This document shows positions 12,537 to 25,076 of a stretch of DNA of 64,000 nucleotides, in pieces. Made by a program: the position numbers and the translations under genes. The notes beneath the pieces were generated by a model that made no database searches, was not told the DNA's origin, and worked only from the letters and a program-made list of their open reading frames with translations. Every line of letters starts with the position of its first letter. The first letter of the stretch is position 1. The DNA lies in contig NC_069113.1 of assembly GCF_025612915.1 (NCBI RefSeq), positions 15,535,001 to 15,599,000 of the forward strand. The letters run 5' to 3'. Source of the DNA: Magallana angulata. Its lineage: Eukaryota > Mollusca > Bivalvia > Ostreida > Ostreidae.

Positions 12537-15468
12537 CTAAACTTTTAAATTCAATAGGAAGAAAGTAATTTCTGATATACCCTCCTTCTTTAATTGCAGT
12601 ATTTCATACTAGAAAACAGTTTGAATATTTGTTAATATGTCTCATAAATGTAATATTTGCAATGCCTTCTGATAAGAGTATTTATCGATCAAAAATCAAA
12701 AATGACCTTTGTAATTTCTTATCTCAAAATATTGAAAAGGATATATTTCTTCAAAAGATCTTAATTACTGCATAAAATGATATTTTTGTATCAAGTTAAT
12801 ACTAAAACAGATAACAAAGATCTATTCTTATATTTTAATGGTAATTTCTTATACTAATATTAATTCAGATAGATGGTATTTTCTTCCAAACATTATAATG
12901 TAAAAAAAAAAAAAACGATCGCTGGAAACTCGATTCAAATGCTTATAAATAATGCCCTTGTTTGTGTAAACCAATCATATGTAACTTGATTTTTTTGTGG
13001 TTTCCTTTTGCGGAAACAGACAAAAATAAAAAGTACGTACTGCATTATGCAACACCAACGCTTACACAAGGCGTGGCGATCAGAGTGGGATAAACGTAAT
13101 TGAAAAGACCCAACAAAAGAGATGAATTTTAATTTAATCCATTGGAAGTGAAAATTAATTGAGAAATTTGAGTTCACGAAAATTAGTGACTCTGGGATTG
13201 AAATAAAAATAGCCAGCCAAGAAAGACGACTTACATTCAACCTTTCCCATGATTTATTGATCAAACTTTAATTACGCAGCCTTATTTATTTTCGCCACGG
13301 GCTTTGATCGATCATTTCAAACAACCAGTAATATAATGTCCGTTTAGGACGACATAAGAACAGTTGACCTGGTATTAATCAATACATTTTTATTAGTGTA
13401 AACTGATTTGGAAATGAATGCCTTTTTTTTTTTACAATTTTCACTCGTTTGAGCATAGCTTTTTGTAAAATATGAATACATAACGGTGTGCATAATTAAA
13501 AGCATGCATAAATCATAATGTGTTAGAATCGAAATAATACGGTATTGATTGATTGATTTTTGATGTCGTCGTATAAATATATGCCATTACGTGAACAGAT
13601 TGAAAAAAACGTTATGATTATTTGTTTGCTCAACTGACGAAATTAATTGACACAACGACATCAAAAAATCATTTACATTCCATTATCGACAAAATCAATT
13701 ATTTTATCAAACAAATCGGTAAAAACTGATGATTACGGAGTAAATTAGTTACAACAATAACAACTGTTTTCTGATACCGGTTGAAACTGGTAATTGCATA
13801 TTGTTTTGAGATGATTGGAAATGTAATCCATGAAAATTTACTTTTGTGCCTTTAACAATATAACAAACATTTGTTGAATGGTTGACAAACATGGAGTTTC
13901 AATTATGTGTATGAACAATATTTAAAACCAAAAACATAGAAATCAATGTTTTGTAACTTCGTATGTGAATTACATGTAATTTCATTCGCTGTGATTTGGT
14001 ATTTTGCAATTATAGACCAATAAAAATCACAGAAAATACAGTAAAATTATAAGAAAAAACCCTTCACATGTTCATATATGCAAAGAAAACAAATCGGTAC
14101 ATTAAAAATATGATGTTCCATTTTAGGGTGCCATTTTAGGCCTTTATAGAATTTAGTAAGATTATAAGCGTCCATCATCGATTTATAAGTGAGAAATTTA
14201 AAAGATCTTACAATTAATTTGCAAAAGGAATAGAGCTCAGGCATGCTTTTGTTTGCAAATTACGTACTGAATAGAAAAAAACCCTAAGATTTAAAACAAA
14301 GGACTGTATATGATTTGGGACTAAAATGGCCACCTAAAATGAACATCATTATTTTACTGTAATTATTTGTAGTATAATAATATCCTTAAGGCTATGATTG
14401 GTGTTAACTATTAAAAAGTACATGTATATTGCCCTGCATGGTGTTGATTTAATTAAATTGATGTATAACGTGAATTCCAAAAGGGGTCTAATTTTGCATT
14501 ATTCTTTTCATATGTATCCCTAAAAAAGAAAAAAAATATATTAATGAAAGTGATAAGCAGTATGGTCAAAGAATATGACAAAAATATGGTCAAAATACAA
14601 CAACAATAACAAAATTGAGAAAAAGGAAAATATATTTATTTGAAATCTTTCGCAAGATCTTCTTTAGGTAAGTCGTAAATTTTTAATGTGTAATAATCAC
14701 TTTAAAAAACGAGTTTGAAAAATTTTCTGACATTAATTTTGTTTCTGAATTGTCACTTAATTTGTATTTGCTAATATGTTTATTATTCATAGCTAATAGG
14801 CATATAAAACAATTTGTTAACTTCGTTATATACATTTTGTACATATGTAGATGTTTTGGTAACTTTTTCAACACAAACGGAGTAAGCCCATAATATAAAA
14901 CAAAATGTATAGTTCGCAAGTTCAAAGAACTATATACATGTATACTATTAACATGCAATATACTCGCATAAGATACAATTGACATAGAATAAAATTGTGA
15001 TATTTTATAATTTGTCTTATAAAACTGATAATTTTTAGTTTCCATTAGCAAGCAATACTTTTAAAAACTACAGAATTTGAGAGTGATTGAACAACTATTT
15101 TTAAGATATTGAATCTTTCAAGGTAAACAAAACAGAAAACTTGATATTTTGCAAACATTTTAAAATGTATAACTTATCAAAAGAAATGAAACAATAAATA
15201 CTAAAAATAAAACTATAATAGTTTTTAATAACTTACAACTCTAAAGATTAGATTCAATCCGTTTTTCTATAAAAGTATTTGAAAACCATCATATTTTTTC
15301 TTCATAACATTTCTTCATAACATTTCGAGAAAAGAGTTTTAAACAAGTACTGAACAATTAATGACGTTCGATGAAAATCTAAAACACAAATATAATGCGC
15401 ATTAAAATTTGGTATTTTTGATGAATAATTAAAAACACGTTTCATTATAAAATGATGTTGGTGAAGGG

Positions 15469-15552
15469 TTACGTCACAGAAGTATATAAAAGGAGGAACT
15501 TCCAGTCCACTAGTCAGGACATCATTCAGGGCCTCAGGGATTCAAGATACAG
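15469..15552 (+). promoter_or_regulatory. Core promoter and non-coding exon 1 of A3
   Basis: A CRE variant (TTACGTCA, 15469-15476) sits 6 bases upstream of TATATAAAA (15483-15491). Exon 1 probably starts near 15514 with TCAGGACATC and ends at 15552 (GATACAG, donor GTAAGAT). It resembles exon 1 of A1 and A2. Intron 1 runs 15553-15704, much shorter than in the other genes. Confidence 0.75.
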
Positions 15553-15706
15553 GTAAGATATAAACAACCAATGCAACGCAATGTTCCTTATTGAAAAGAT
15601 ACGCTATGTCTATACATAGCTCTATATCCATTAATGACTGCTCTTATCAAATATATGACGATATATGATGATGAAGTTATATTTCCTAAGTATTTATATT
15701 GCAGTC

Positions 15707-16600
15707 ATGATCCGCGCATGTGTTTTCCTTAGCATTTTGGCATTTGCCGTATCTGATTACGATAAGAAATACCATTATGGCACCAACATTTACCGTCCAG
15801 GAGGAGGAGGGTTTGGTGGAGGAAATCTTGGATTAAGTGGTCTTGGCGGGGGAAATCTTGGATTAAGTGGTCTTGGCGGAGGAAATCTTGGATTTAATGG
15901 TATTGGCGGAGGAAATTTTGGATTTAATGGTATTGGCGGAGGACAATTTGGCTTAAGTGGTCTTGGCGGAGGAAATCTTGGATTAGGTAGTCTTGGCGGA
16001 GGAAATCTTGGATTAGGTAGTCTTGGCGGAGGAAATCTTGGATTAGGTAGTCTTGGCGGAGGGAATCTTGGCTTAAGTGGTCTTGGCGGAGGAAATCTTG
16101 GATTAAGTGGTCTTGGCGGAGGAAACCTTGGGTTTAGTGGTAACTTTGGTGGACTCCAAGTGGCAAGACGTTCATCTTTTGGGCCAGGAAGTGCAGCCTC
16201 GGCAAGTGCTGCTTCTTCTGGTGGATCTGCTGCTGCTTCAGCTGCTGCATCATCTTCATCCTTAGGTGGCTCAATATTCCCAGGAAGGGTTAACTCTTTT
16301 CCCCAACCGTACAGATTTCCTCAACAATATGGCTTTCCTGGCGGACAATACAACTTTCCTGGCGTACAATATGGATTAACCGGACAAGATGGCTTTTCTG
16401 GACAATATGGCTTCCCCGGACAAATCGGCTTTCCTGGACCGTTCAACTTTCCTGGTCAACAATCCCAGTACGGGATCAGTCCTCTCCCAAAGAGAAAGGT
16501 AAGAACAATGAAATCAATTTTTATTAAAACCTTTGTGTAAAAATTCGGACACATCAACATTTATTTGATATATTTTATTCTTTTATTACAGGTTTACTAA
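15707..16600 (+). CDS. Secreted silk-like protein A3 with ten-residue GGGNLGLSGL repeats
   Basis: The ATG at 15707 follows the acceptor at 15703-15704. An earlier in-frame ATG at 15665 lies inside the intron. Exon 2 (to 16498, phase 0) codes 264 residues and exon 3 (16592-16600) codes Val-Tyr-stop, giving 266 residues. Order: signal peptide 1-16, DYDKKYHYG, eleven units of about 10 residues (GGGNLGLSGL and variants) at 37-149, VARR, Ala/Ser block 162-186, FPG and QYG repeats about 191-253, tail PKRKVY. It lacks the SDDGSA motif of the other members. The Gly-rich array is reminiscent of silk GGX and of loricrin-like glycine loops. The secreted structural role is inferred from composition. The poly(A) signal is at 16687-16692. 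Confidence 0.9.
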
Positions 16601-16686
16601 AGAATATTCGGACAAGCACCCGCTAGAAAATGGATCACTGGATACACAATGTTATTGTTGATTTCGGTTACTTGTTGGGGTTTTTC

Positions 16687-16692
16687 AATAAA
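16687..16692 (+). terminator. Poly(A) signal of A3
   Basis: AATAAA lies 87 bases after the stop codon in a 3' UTR identical to that of A4. Confidence 0.75.
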
Positions 16693-17053
16693 TATTATAT
16701 GAGCATTCTTCATGGTCGATCTCGTGTTTTGATTTTACCTCATTTGTGTAAATTCCTTTTCTGCTTTTAAGCAAGCACTTTTAAATGGTCTCGACTACAC
16801 AGACATTTCTCTCTACTCTTTTTTGTTTTGATGTTCAATAGGATTTTTATAACATGCGCGACTTTTAAACCAGTATTGGTGAACATTAAGCGTGGCCAGT
16901 AAAACATTTACTTAAACCGACGTGACTAAAAAATAAAAACTTACGTGAATAAAGCGAAAAATGCAAGATTAAGACAAAAGCGAACATTTATTGTTGTAAG
17001 TATATAAATATAGAGGTAACTAGATACAACCTCGTTACGAGTAACGAGAAGGT

Positions 17054-17751
17054 CCTCCGTCCGATTTTTTTAAAAATTAATTTAAATGATACCATGAAAT
17101 ATCGATACAATTTCAAAATTAACACCCCCTCCCCCGAAATTTTAAGATAATAAATAAAAATTCCCAATCACGTCAAACATGGGCCTGACGATGACTTCTT
17201 CAAACAGATATTGTAGCGATCAACAACTTTGATTCTATAATGCATAACAAAATATTTATCGTTTCGACGTTATTCGTAATTGATTTTACGAGTTTCTTGG
17301 TCCCTAAATAAAGAGGCCAGCCCCCTTTTCTTCATTTTGTTGGATAGAACTTTTGATTCTCTACTACTTTTGTTCTATATGTCTTTACAAAATATCAACC
17401 AATAAAAAGATGCTGATCAAATCGTATGAAAATTTTGATTCAAAATCTGTACCCCATTTTCGTGGCTAAGCGAGCTCCAAGGAATAGTGCCACTGGTGCA
17501 AAACAACTATATAGTGCACAACCTCAAACCATGGTCTACCTATCCTGAAAATTTCAAAGTCATATCTCTAATAGTTTCTGAGATCAGCTCTGCACAAAAC
17601 TGGTCGTAAAAAAATAAAAAATCTACCGTAAATTCGGACCGGAAGTGAGGACGAAAAAAAATTTCAAAAATATATAAAATTCAGATAATGTCCCATCATC
17701 TGTGAACAAATTGTCGACATCAGTTAATTGTTGTTTTTGAGACATCGCGTG
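17054..17751. mobile_element. Dispersed repeat, cut short
   Basis: This is the first copy of a dispersed repeat that begins AGGTCCTCCGTCCG. The complete copy at 22937-23707 ends with the inverted sequence ACGGAGGACCT. Here the repeat stops at 17751, where the tyrosine-recombinase retroelement begins. It looks like a non-autonomous element of a type widespread in oysters. Confidence 0.55.
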
Positions 17752-20422
17752 TTTTCTTTTTTATTGGGCCTCCTCAGTCTGAAAAATGTAAAAATGATTT
17801 GATGAATTTCTTGGATTTATGTGGAAGGATTAATATTCCAATTAATGATAAGAAAACTTTCTGGCCAGTAACATGCATCACCATTTATGGTATTGAGGTT
17901 GATTCTATTGATATGATGAGTCGGCTGCCACCAGACAAATTAGAAAAATGTAGGACTCTTGTATATCAGTTTAGTAGGCGTAAAAAAGTTACTTTGCAGG
18001 AGCTTCAATCATTAATTGGAGTCTTAAATTTTGCTTGTTTGGTAGTAGTTCCTGGTAGGGCATTTTTACGTCGTCTGATTGACTTGACTATAGGTGTGAA
18101 AAAACCTTATTATCGAATAAAATTTAATAATGAGGTAAGAGCTGATTTAGCCATGTGGCTACATTTTCTTCAAAATTTCAATGGAAAATCAGTTCTTCTT
18201 CCAGAGGAATGGGAATCTTCAGATGTCACGCGACTATTTACAGATGCTTCTGGTTTGTTAGGATTTGCTGCTGTTTTTGGTTCAAAATGGTTTGCTGATG
18301 AGTGGACACAAACTCTTCTACCTTTGCAAATTGCGGTAAAAGAATTGTTTCCAATTGTTTTGGATTAGGAAATTTGGGGTTCAGAGATGGCAAATAGAAA
18401 ATCTTATTTATGTCAGATAATATGGCAGTGGTAGAAGTAATCAATAAACAGTCCAGTAAGGAAAAGTGCCTCATGCATCTACTTCGGCGTTTAGTGTTGG
18501 TGTGTTTATCTAAAAACATATTTAAGGCAAAGCATATTCCTGGAAAATATAATGTGGTAGCTGACTCCCTGTCACGTTTGCAATTTCAGAGAGCCAGGGA
18601 GGCAGCACCATATCTAGACCAACAACCAACTGCCATTCCCGAGCATCTATTGCAGATTTGTCCTCAACCATCCAAACAATCTTAGTAGCAGCTTTATCTC
18701 CCTCTGCACGTTTATCATACAGACGTTCATGGGAACTTTTTCTCACATTTCGAAATAATCCAGTGTCGTTACCTTTGTCTACCATTGATATTTGTAATTT
18801 TATTCGTTTCCTGTTTGAAAAACAATACAGTTCCAGCAGCATTGCCTAACATGTATCTGCTCTGAGTTATATACACAAAATTGTAAATGCGCCTGATCCA
18901 ACACAAACATTTATTGTTCGAAAACTTCTTAAAGGATGTCACAAGCTTCTTCCTTCACAAAATGCTAGATTACCAATAACACTGAGTATAATGCACAAAA
19001 TTCTCTCTGCATTAGTTTTCACTGTTCCAAATGCATCAAATCGGGTACTTTTGCAAAGTCTTTTTCTTCTTTGTTTTAACGCCTTTTTACGTTTAGGGGA
19101 AGTTGTCACAAAAAAGGTATCAGATAAAGACAGAGTAATTCAAGTTCAAGACATTACTTTTATGGGAGATCAGAACAATCCTTCAGCAGTTCAACTTGTT
19201 TTACGATATCATAAATCACAAAAGAAAAATGATCCTATAATCATATCTATAGAAACCAACCCTGTTTCTAATTTCTGTCCAGTACAGTATCTCTATAGAT
19301 ATAGATCACAATTTCAACATGTTTCAGGCCCCTTTTTTTCAATTGATCAATGGCTCTCCAGTCACATATTCTTATGTTAGCAGTGAGCTTTCGAAAGCCA
19401 TAGCATTTGCGGGTCTTGACCCCAATAGATATAAAGGGCACAGTTTTCGGATAGGGGCAGCAACACATGCTGCACAGTTAGGCTATTCTGAGAGTTTTAT
19501 TCAGCATTTAGGCCGCTGGAACTCCAATGCATTACACAGATATATTAGAATACAATCGTTTCAACTGTAATTATTTGTATCTACAATCTTTCTTACCCCT
19601 GCAGTTTATTTATAGCAGGCCAGTGAGTAACTGATGCTATTGATCTGTACCAAAAAAAAAAAAAAAAAAAAAAAAAAATGTCCTTATGTTTGTGACTTTT
19701 TCCATAACAGAATCTTGTGCGTAAAATACGGAGGGTGTCTCAATTAATTTTATTAGTTATAGTATGTTTACAGGTGTAGTAATGTGAAATGGTAGGTCAG
19801 TGTTTAACTGCTATTTTTTAGTTGCACATTGTGTCTTTAGATAGTTAGTTAGTACAAATTTTTAAGTTAGTTTATTAGTTTGCTGCGGGTTTCACCTTGG
19901 AATTGCCATTCATGTTACGTTTGTACGGGTTATAGTATAATGAATTATATGCACTTATTGCCAGGTCAGTGTGTAACTGCTGGTAACAGTATGCCAAGTC
20001 AGTGTTTAACTGTTGGTATATTTGACTATAAACTGTGATTTGTGTATGTGTTCACATCAGCATCAACAAGTGCACAACTCACCTTAGATGGCACAATGGA
20101 ATTGCCAATTGTCATTATGCAATTCACATTTGGTGGCATATTTTATTTTTGAGGTGCCATCTTTTTGCTGGTTTTGTATATATTGTATATAATTTTGAAC
20201 AAAATATTGTTTTTCTGTATTTTAAGGGGATCAGCATATTGATAAGTTATTTAACATTTTGTGTGAACAGCTTTGGGTCTGATCCCCTACTATGTTGTTT
20301 ATATTTTTCTTTACTTTCGTCATTTTTAATAAATGACATATTTCATCATGCACAAGTGTTGAGTTCATTTATCAGACAGCAAAAACTGAGCTGCGGTGAG
20401 GTTGTGCAGCATGAGAAAACAT
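17752..20422 (+). mobile_element. DIRS-like tyrosine-recombinase retroelement, broken and 5'-truncated
   Basis: Fossil YR retroelement. The parts visible in order are the end of a reverse transcriptase, an RNase H domain (about 18230-18600, with a TDAS motif and a DSLSR end) and a tyrosine recombinase (about 18660-19570). The recombinase carries the HSFRIGAATHAAQLG box and the LGRW...Y end typical of the DIRS/Ngaro group. The first part of the element is absent and the remainder is broken in several places. A non-coding tail of about 850 bases includes a long poly-A and four spaced copies of a CAGTGTTTAACTG-like motif. It fills exactly the space between the A3 and A4 duplication units. Moderate age is likely, because the protein motifs are still clear. 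Confidence 0.8.
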
Positions 20423-21365
20423 AAAATATATTAATGAAAGTGATAAGCAGTATGGTCAAAGAATAAGACAAAAAATATGGTCAAAATACAACAATAACAA
20501 TAGCAAAATTGAGAAAAAGGAAAACATATTTGTTTGAAATCTTACGAAAGATTTTCTTTAAGTAAGTCGTGAATTTTTAATGTGTAATAATCACTTTAAA
20601 AAACGAGTTTGAAAAATGTTCGGACATTAATTTTGTTTCTGAATTGTCACTTAATTTGTATTTGCTAATATGTTTATCATTCATAGCTAATAGGCATATA
20701 AAACAATTCGTTAACTTCGTTATATACATTTTGTACATATGTATATGTTTTGGTAACTTTTTCAACACAAACGGAGTAAGCCAATAATATAAAACATAAT
20801 GTATAGTTCGCAAGTTCAAAGGTCTATATACATGTATACTATTAACATGCAATATACTCGCATAAGATACAACTGACATAGAATAAAATTGTGATATTTT
20901 ATAATTTGTCTTATAAAACTGATAATTTTTAGTTTCCATTAGCAAGCAATACTTTCAAAAACTACAGAATTTGAGAGTGATTGAACAACTATTTTTAAGA
21001 TATTGAATCTTTCAAAGTAAACAAAACAGAAAACTTGATATTTCGCAAACATTTTAAAATGTATATTAACTTATCAAAAGAAATGAAACAATAAATACTA
21101 AAAATAAAACTATAATAGTTCTTAATAACTTACAACTCTAAAGAATAGATTCAATCCGTTTTTCTATAAAAGTATTTGAAAACCATCATATTTTTTCTTC
21201 ATAACATTTCTTCATAACATTTCGAGAAAAGAGTTTTAAACAAGTACTGAACAATTAATGACGTTCGATGAAAATCTAAAACACAAATATAATGCGCATT
21301 AAAATTTGGTATATTTGATGAATAATTAAAAACACGTTTCATTATAAAATGATGTTGGTGAAGGG

Positions 21366-21449
21366 TTACGTCACAGAAGTATATAAAAGGAGGAACTTTC
21401 AGTCCACTAGTCAGGACATCATTCAGGGCCTCAGGGATTCAAGATACAG
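21366..21449 (+). promoter_or_regulatory. Core promoter and non-coding exon 1 of A4
   Basis: TTACGTCA lies at 21366-21373 and TATATAAAA at 21380-21388. Exon 1 runs from about 21411 to 21449. It is virtually identical to the A3 promoter. Intron 1 runs 21450-21601. Confidence 0.75.
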
Positions 21450-21603
21450 GTAAGATATAAACAATCATTGCAACGCAATGTTCCTTATTGAAAAGATACG
21501 CTATGTCTATACATAGCTCTATATCCATTAATGACTGCTCTTATCAAATGTATGACGATATATGATGACGAAGTTATAATTCTGAAGTATTTGTATTGCA
21601 GTC

Positions 21604-22488
21604 ATGATCCGCGCATGTGTTTTCCTTAGCATTTTGGCATTTGCCGTATCTGATTACGATAAGAAATACCATTATGGCACCAACATCTACCGTCCAGGAG
21701 GGTTTGGTGGAGGAAATCTTGGATTAAGTGGTCTTGGCGGGGGAAATCTTGGATTAAGTGGTCTTGGCGGAGGAATTCTTGGATTTAATGGTATTGGCGG
21801 AGGAAATCTTGGATTTAATGGTCTTGGCGGAGGACAATTTGGCTTAAGTGGTCTTGGCGGAGGAAATCTTGGATTAGGTAGTCTTGGCGGAGGAAATCTT
21901 GGATTAGGTAGTCTTGGCGGAGGAAATCTTGGATTAAGTGGTCTTGGCGGAGGGAATCTTGGATTAGGTATTGGCAGAGGAAATCTTGGATTAAGTGGTC
22001 TTGGCGGAGGAAACCTTGGATTTAGTGGTAACTTTGGTGGACTCCAAGTGGCAAGACGTTCATCTTTTGGGCCAGGAAGTGCAGCCTCGGCAAGTGCTGC
22101 TTCTTCTGGTGGATCTGCTGCTGCTTCAGCTGCTGCATCATCTCCATCCTTAGGTGGCTCAATATTCCCAGGAAGGGTTAACTCTTTTCCCCAACCGTAC
22201 AGATTTCCTCAACAATATGGCTTTCCTGGCGGACAATACAACTTTCCTGGCGTACAATATGGATTAACCGGACAATATGGCTTTTCTGGACAATATGGCT
22301 TCCCCGGACAAATCGGCTTTCCTGGACCGTTCAACTTTCCTGGTCAACAATCCCAGTACGGGATCAGTCCTCTCCCAAAGAGAAAGGTAAGAACAATGAA
22401 ATCAATTTTTATTAAAACCTTTGTGTAAAAATTCGGACACATCAACATTTATTTGATATATTTCATTCTTTTATTACAGGTTTACTAA
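21604..22488 (+). CDS. Secreted silk-like protein A4 (recent copy of A3)
   Basis: Exon 2 (21604-22386, phase 0) codes 261 residues and exon 3 (22480-22488) codes Val-Tyr-stop, giving 263 residues. Signal peptide, N-terminus, Ala/Ser block and C-terminal half are almost the same as A3. Differences concentrate in the Gly-rich array. The lead-in is shorter (PGGFGGG instead of PGGGGFGGG), one unit is shortened to GLGIGR, and unit types are exchanged in places. This is the pattern of slippage or unequal exchange between 30-base repeats. Nothing suggests loss of function. The copy probably doubles dosage of the same secreted product. Confidence 0.9.
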
Positions 22489-22574
22489 AGAATATTCGGA
22501 CAAGCACCCGCTAGAAAATGGATCACTGGATACACAATGTTATTGTTGATTTCGGTTACTTGTTGGGGTTTTTC

Positions 22575-22580
22575 AATAAA
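22575..22580 (+). terminator. Poly(A) signal of A4
   Basis: AATAAA in the same 3' UTR context as A3. Confidence 0.75.
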
Positions 22581-22936
22581 TATTATATGAGCATTCTTCA
22601 TGGTCGATCTCGTGTTTTGATTTTACCTCATTTGTGTAAATTCCTTTTCTGCTTTTAAGCAAGCACTTTTAAATGGTCTCGACTACACAGACATTTCTCT
22701 CTACTCTTTTTTGTTTTGATGTTCAATAGGATTTTTATAACATGCGCGACTTTTAAACCAGTATTGGTGAACATTAAGCGTGGCCAGTAAAACATTTACT
22801 TAAACCGACGTGACTAAAAAATAAAAACTTACGTGAATAAAGCGAAAAATGCAAGATTAAGACAAAAGCGAACATTTATTGTTGTAAGCATATAAATATA
22901 GAGGTAACTAGATACGACCTCGTTACGAGTAACGAG

Positions 22937-23707
22937 AAGGTCCTCCGTCCGATTTTTTTAAAAATTAATTTAAATGATACCATGAAATATCGATACAATT
23001 TCAAAATTAACACCCCCTCCCCCGAAATTTTAAGATAATAAATAAAAATTCCCAATCACGTCAAACATGGGCCTGACGATGACTTCTTCAAACAGATATT
23101 GTAGCGATCAACAACTTTGATTCTATAATGCATAACAAAATATTTATCGTTTCGACGTTATTCGTAATTGATTTTACGAGTTTCTTGGTCCCTAAATAAA
23201 GAGGCCAGCCCCCTTTTCTTCATTTTGTTGGATAGAACTTTTGATTCTCTACTACTTTTGTTCTATATGTCTTAACAAAATATCAACCAATAAAAAGATG
23301 CTGATCAAATTGTATGAAAATTTTGATTCAAAATCTGTACCCCATTTACGTGGCTAAGGGAGCTCCAAGGAATAGCGCCACTGGTGCAAAACAACTATGT
23401 AGTGCACAACTTCAAACCATGGTCTACCTATCCTGAAAATTTCAAAGTCATATCTCTAATAGTTTCTGAGATCAGCTCTGCACAAAACTGGTCGTAAAAA
23501 AATAAAAAATCTACCGTAAATCCGGACCGGAAGTGAGGACGAACAAAAATTTCAAAAACATATAAAATTCAGATAATGTCCCATCATCTGTGAAAAAATT
23601 GTCGACATCAGTTAATTGTTGTTTTTGAGACATCGCGTGCACAAGATTTGGAAAAAAAATAAACACTACGAAAAGAATATCGTCTTCCGTTGGAAACGGA
23701 GGACCTA
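22937..23707. mobile_element. Dispersed repeat, complete copy
   Basis: It starts AGGTCCTCCGTCCG and ends ACGGAGGACCT, short inverted ends, with no convincing coding sequence. The interior (GGACCGGAAGTGAGGACG, GAGACATCGCGTGCACAAG) looks like a repeat I associate with oyster genomes. That recognition is from memory and not tested. Confidence 0.5.
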
Positions 23708-24015
23708 AATAAACAAACGCAATTGAGTAATAAAAGATAATCAAAGTACTTAGGTACTGAGGGGAGTTGGTTTTATCGATTATCATTTATTTTAAAATAA
23801 ACTTATTTTGCATGGCAATTAGTTTCTAGTCTGTATTTGAATTACGCACTTGTTTATTATATGAATTTTTAGACTTTTCCGACAAGAATTTCGAGAAACC
23901 CCATATGAATCAAGTTGTGTAATATTTAAAGATAGATTTCAAATTAAACTATATATTAGTAATCGAAACAATTCTAAAAAACGTATGGTTCCAAGCACTA
24001 TTGATATCGAACTCT

Positions 24016-24088
24016 AGTCTCGTTTAACTAGACCTCTCTGCTTGTCGGAGATTTACGGAGACAGCCGAGCGTCTGGTTGAACGAGACT
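24016..24088. repeat. Short inverted-repeat element
   Basis: AGTCTCGTTTAACTAGAC at the left is matched by GTCTGGTTGAACGAGACT at the right, with 37 bases between. It is probably a small hairpin transposon or the end of one. Confidence 0.55.
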
Positions 24089-25076
24089 TTATTACACTCT
24101 GGCGTAGGAACACATGAGACTACAAACATATCTAAATTGTTCGTATTTTTATAAAATCTGACTATTTTTAAAGTGTTTATAGATAAGTTTCCTTGAAAAA
24201 CAATGCTTCATCATACGTTACATCGTATTTTTGTATTATTTTCAAGAACTCAGTCTTGTCAGCGGCGATGAATTGTGCTTAGGTCCAAACACTGTTTCAC
24301 TTTCGATTTGCCAGAGTAGCTGCATAGGAGAATTAATTAAAATCAACTCCCAAAAACCTTGTAGAACATAAACCTTTTGTTAAAATAATTGATAACTATA
24401 GATACAAAAGATCGATTGTTAAGCAAGAAATGAAACGGATTTCCAAACTTTATTAAAACCAAACCTACGTTTTTATGTAAAAAAGTTATATAAGTTATCT
24501 GCCCTTTTTGCCAATTCCAAATGTTAATTTTTATAAAAAGCAATTTAAGTAATAATCATAAAACTGCAATTCTACTACAGATCCAATATACCACGAACGT
24601 CATCAGTAAAATATTAGATCAGAAACACCTATTTGTCTCGCACTGATCATGGAAGTACAACTTCAAACCGTAAAAAGTTTTAAAACCATGTCAATTTCAC
24701 GTGTTAGTTCCAGCCAAAACAATTTGTATCGTCTCAAATCTTTATTTTTAAGAGATCAATGCGGTTGTTCCTAGCACCTCCCTAGCACATTTTCATTGCG
24801 TGTTTTTACATAAAATATATAACGTGTAGTGTTAATATTCGTATTAAATTGCCCTTAAAATATTAGAAATGTGATTCAAAGATATTTGTAAATTAGTGAA
24901 GAGTATTATAATCCCAAGAAAAAGTCTGTCGTCTGCATGTAATTCCTTTGATCGATACACATGTAAACATTACTAACAAAACCGTTGGGGTTACACGGAA
25001 CAGCCGTCAAAATGACTTTGATCGTCTCTCTATAGGAGAAACGATCTGTAGAAATACTGGGCTTTTAGTAGAATAG

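Larger units (their letters stand above)
9804..14532. other. Non-coding stretch between A2 and the A3 unit
   Basis: AT-rich DNA without a supportable gene. It holds a LINE-tail-like stretch (10783-10990), a short remnant resembling the YPG repeats of family A (11338-11391) and an inverted-repeat element (12342-12536). Near 13556-13671 a further weak inverted pair occurs (TTTTTGATGTCGTCGT against ACGACATCAAAAAATC). Confidence 0.45.
14533..17751 (+). repeat. Tandem duplication, first copy (unit A3)
   Basis: About 3.2 kb is shared almost base for base with 20423-23639. It contains promoter, gene A3 and 3' flank. The shared sequence begins at AAAATATATTAATG and ends at GAGACATCGCGTG. Its last 0.7 kb (from about 17054) is a dispersed repeat that is cut short here but complete in the second copy. 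Confidence 0.9.
20423..23639 (+). repeat. Tandem duplication, second copy (unit A4)
   Basis: The partner of 14533-17751, in the same orientation, with only scattered substitutions and a few small indels over 3.2 kb. The duplication is therefore recent. Sequence beyond 23639 (the end of the dispersed repeat) is absent from the first copy. Confidence 0.9.

Noticed and set aside
14683-15051. 122-residue minus-strand frame present in both duplication units (also 20577-20945)
   Set aside because: It is shared only because the DNA was duplicated. Most differences between the two change the amino acid, and composition is that of AT-rich non-coding DNA.
15665-15706. Earlier in-frame ATG for A3 (and 38226 for B1)
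   Set aside because: It lies in intron 1 upstream of a good acceptor. The ATG right after the acceptor gives the conserved signal peptide in all members.
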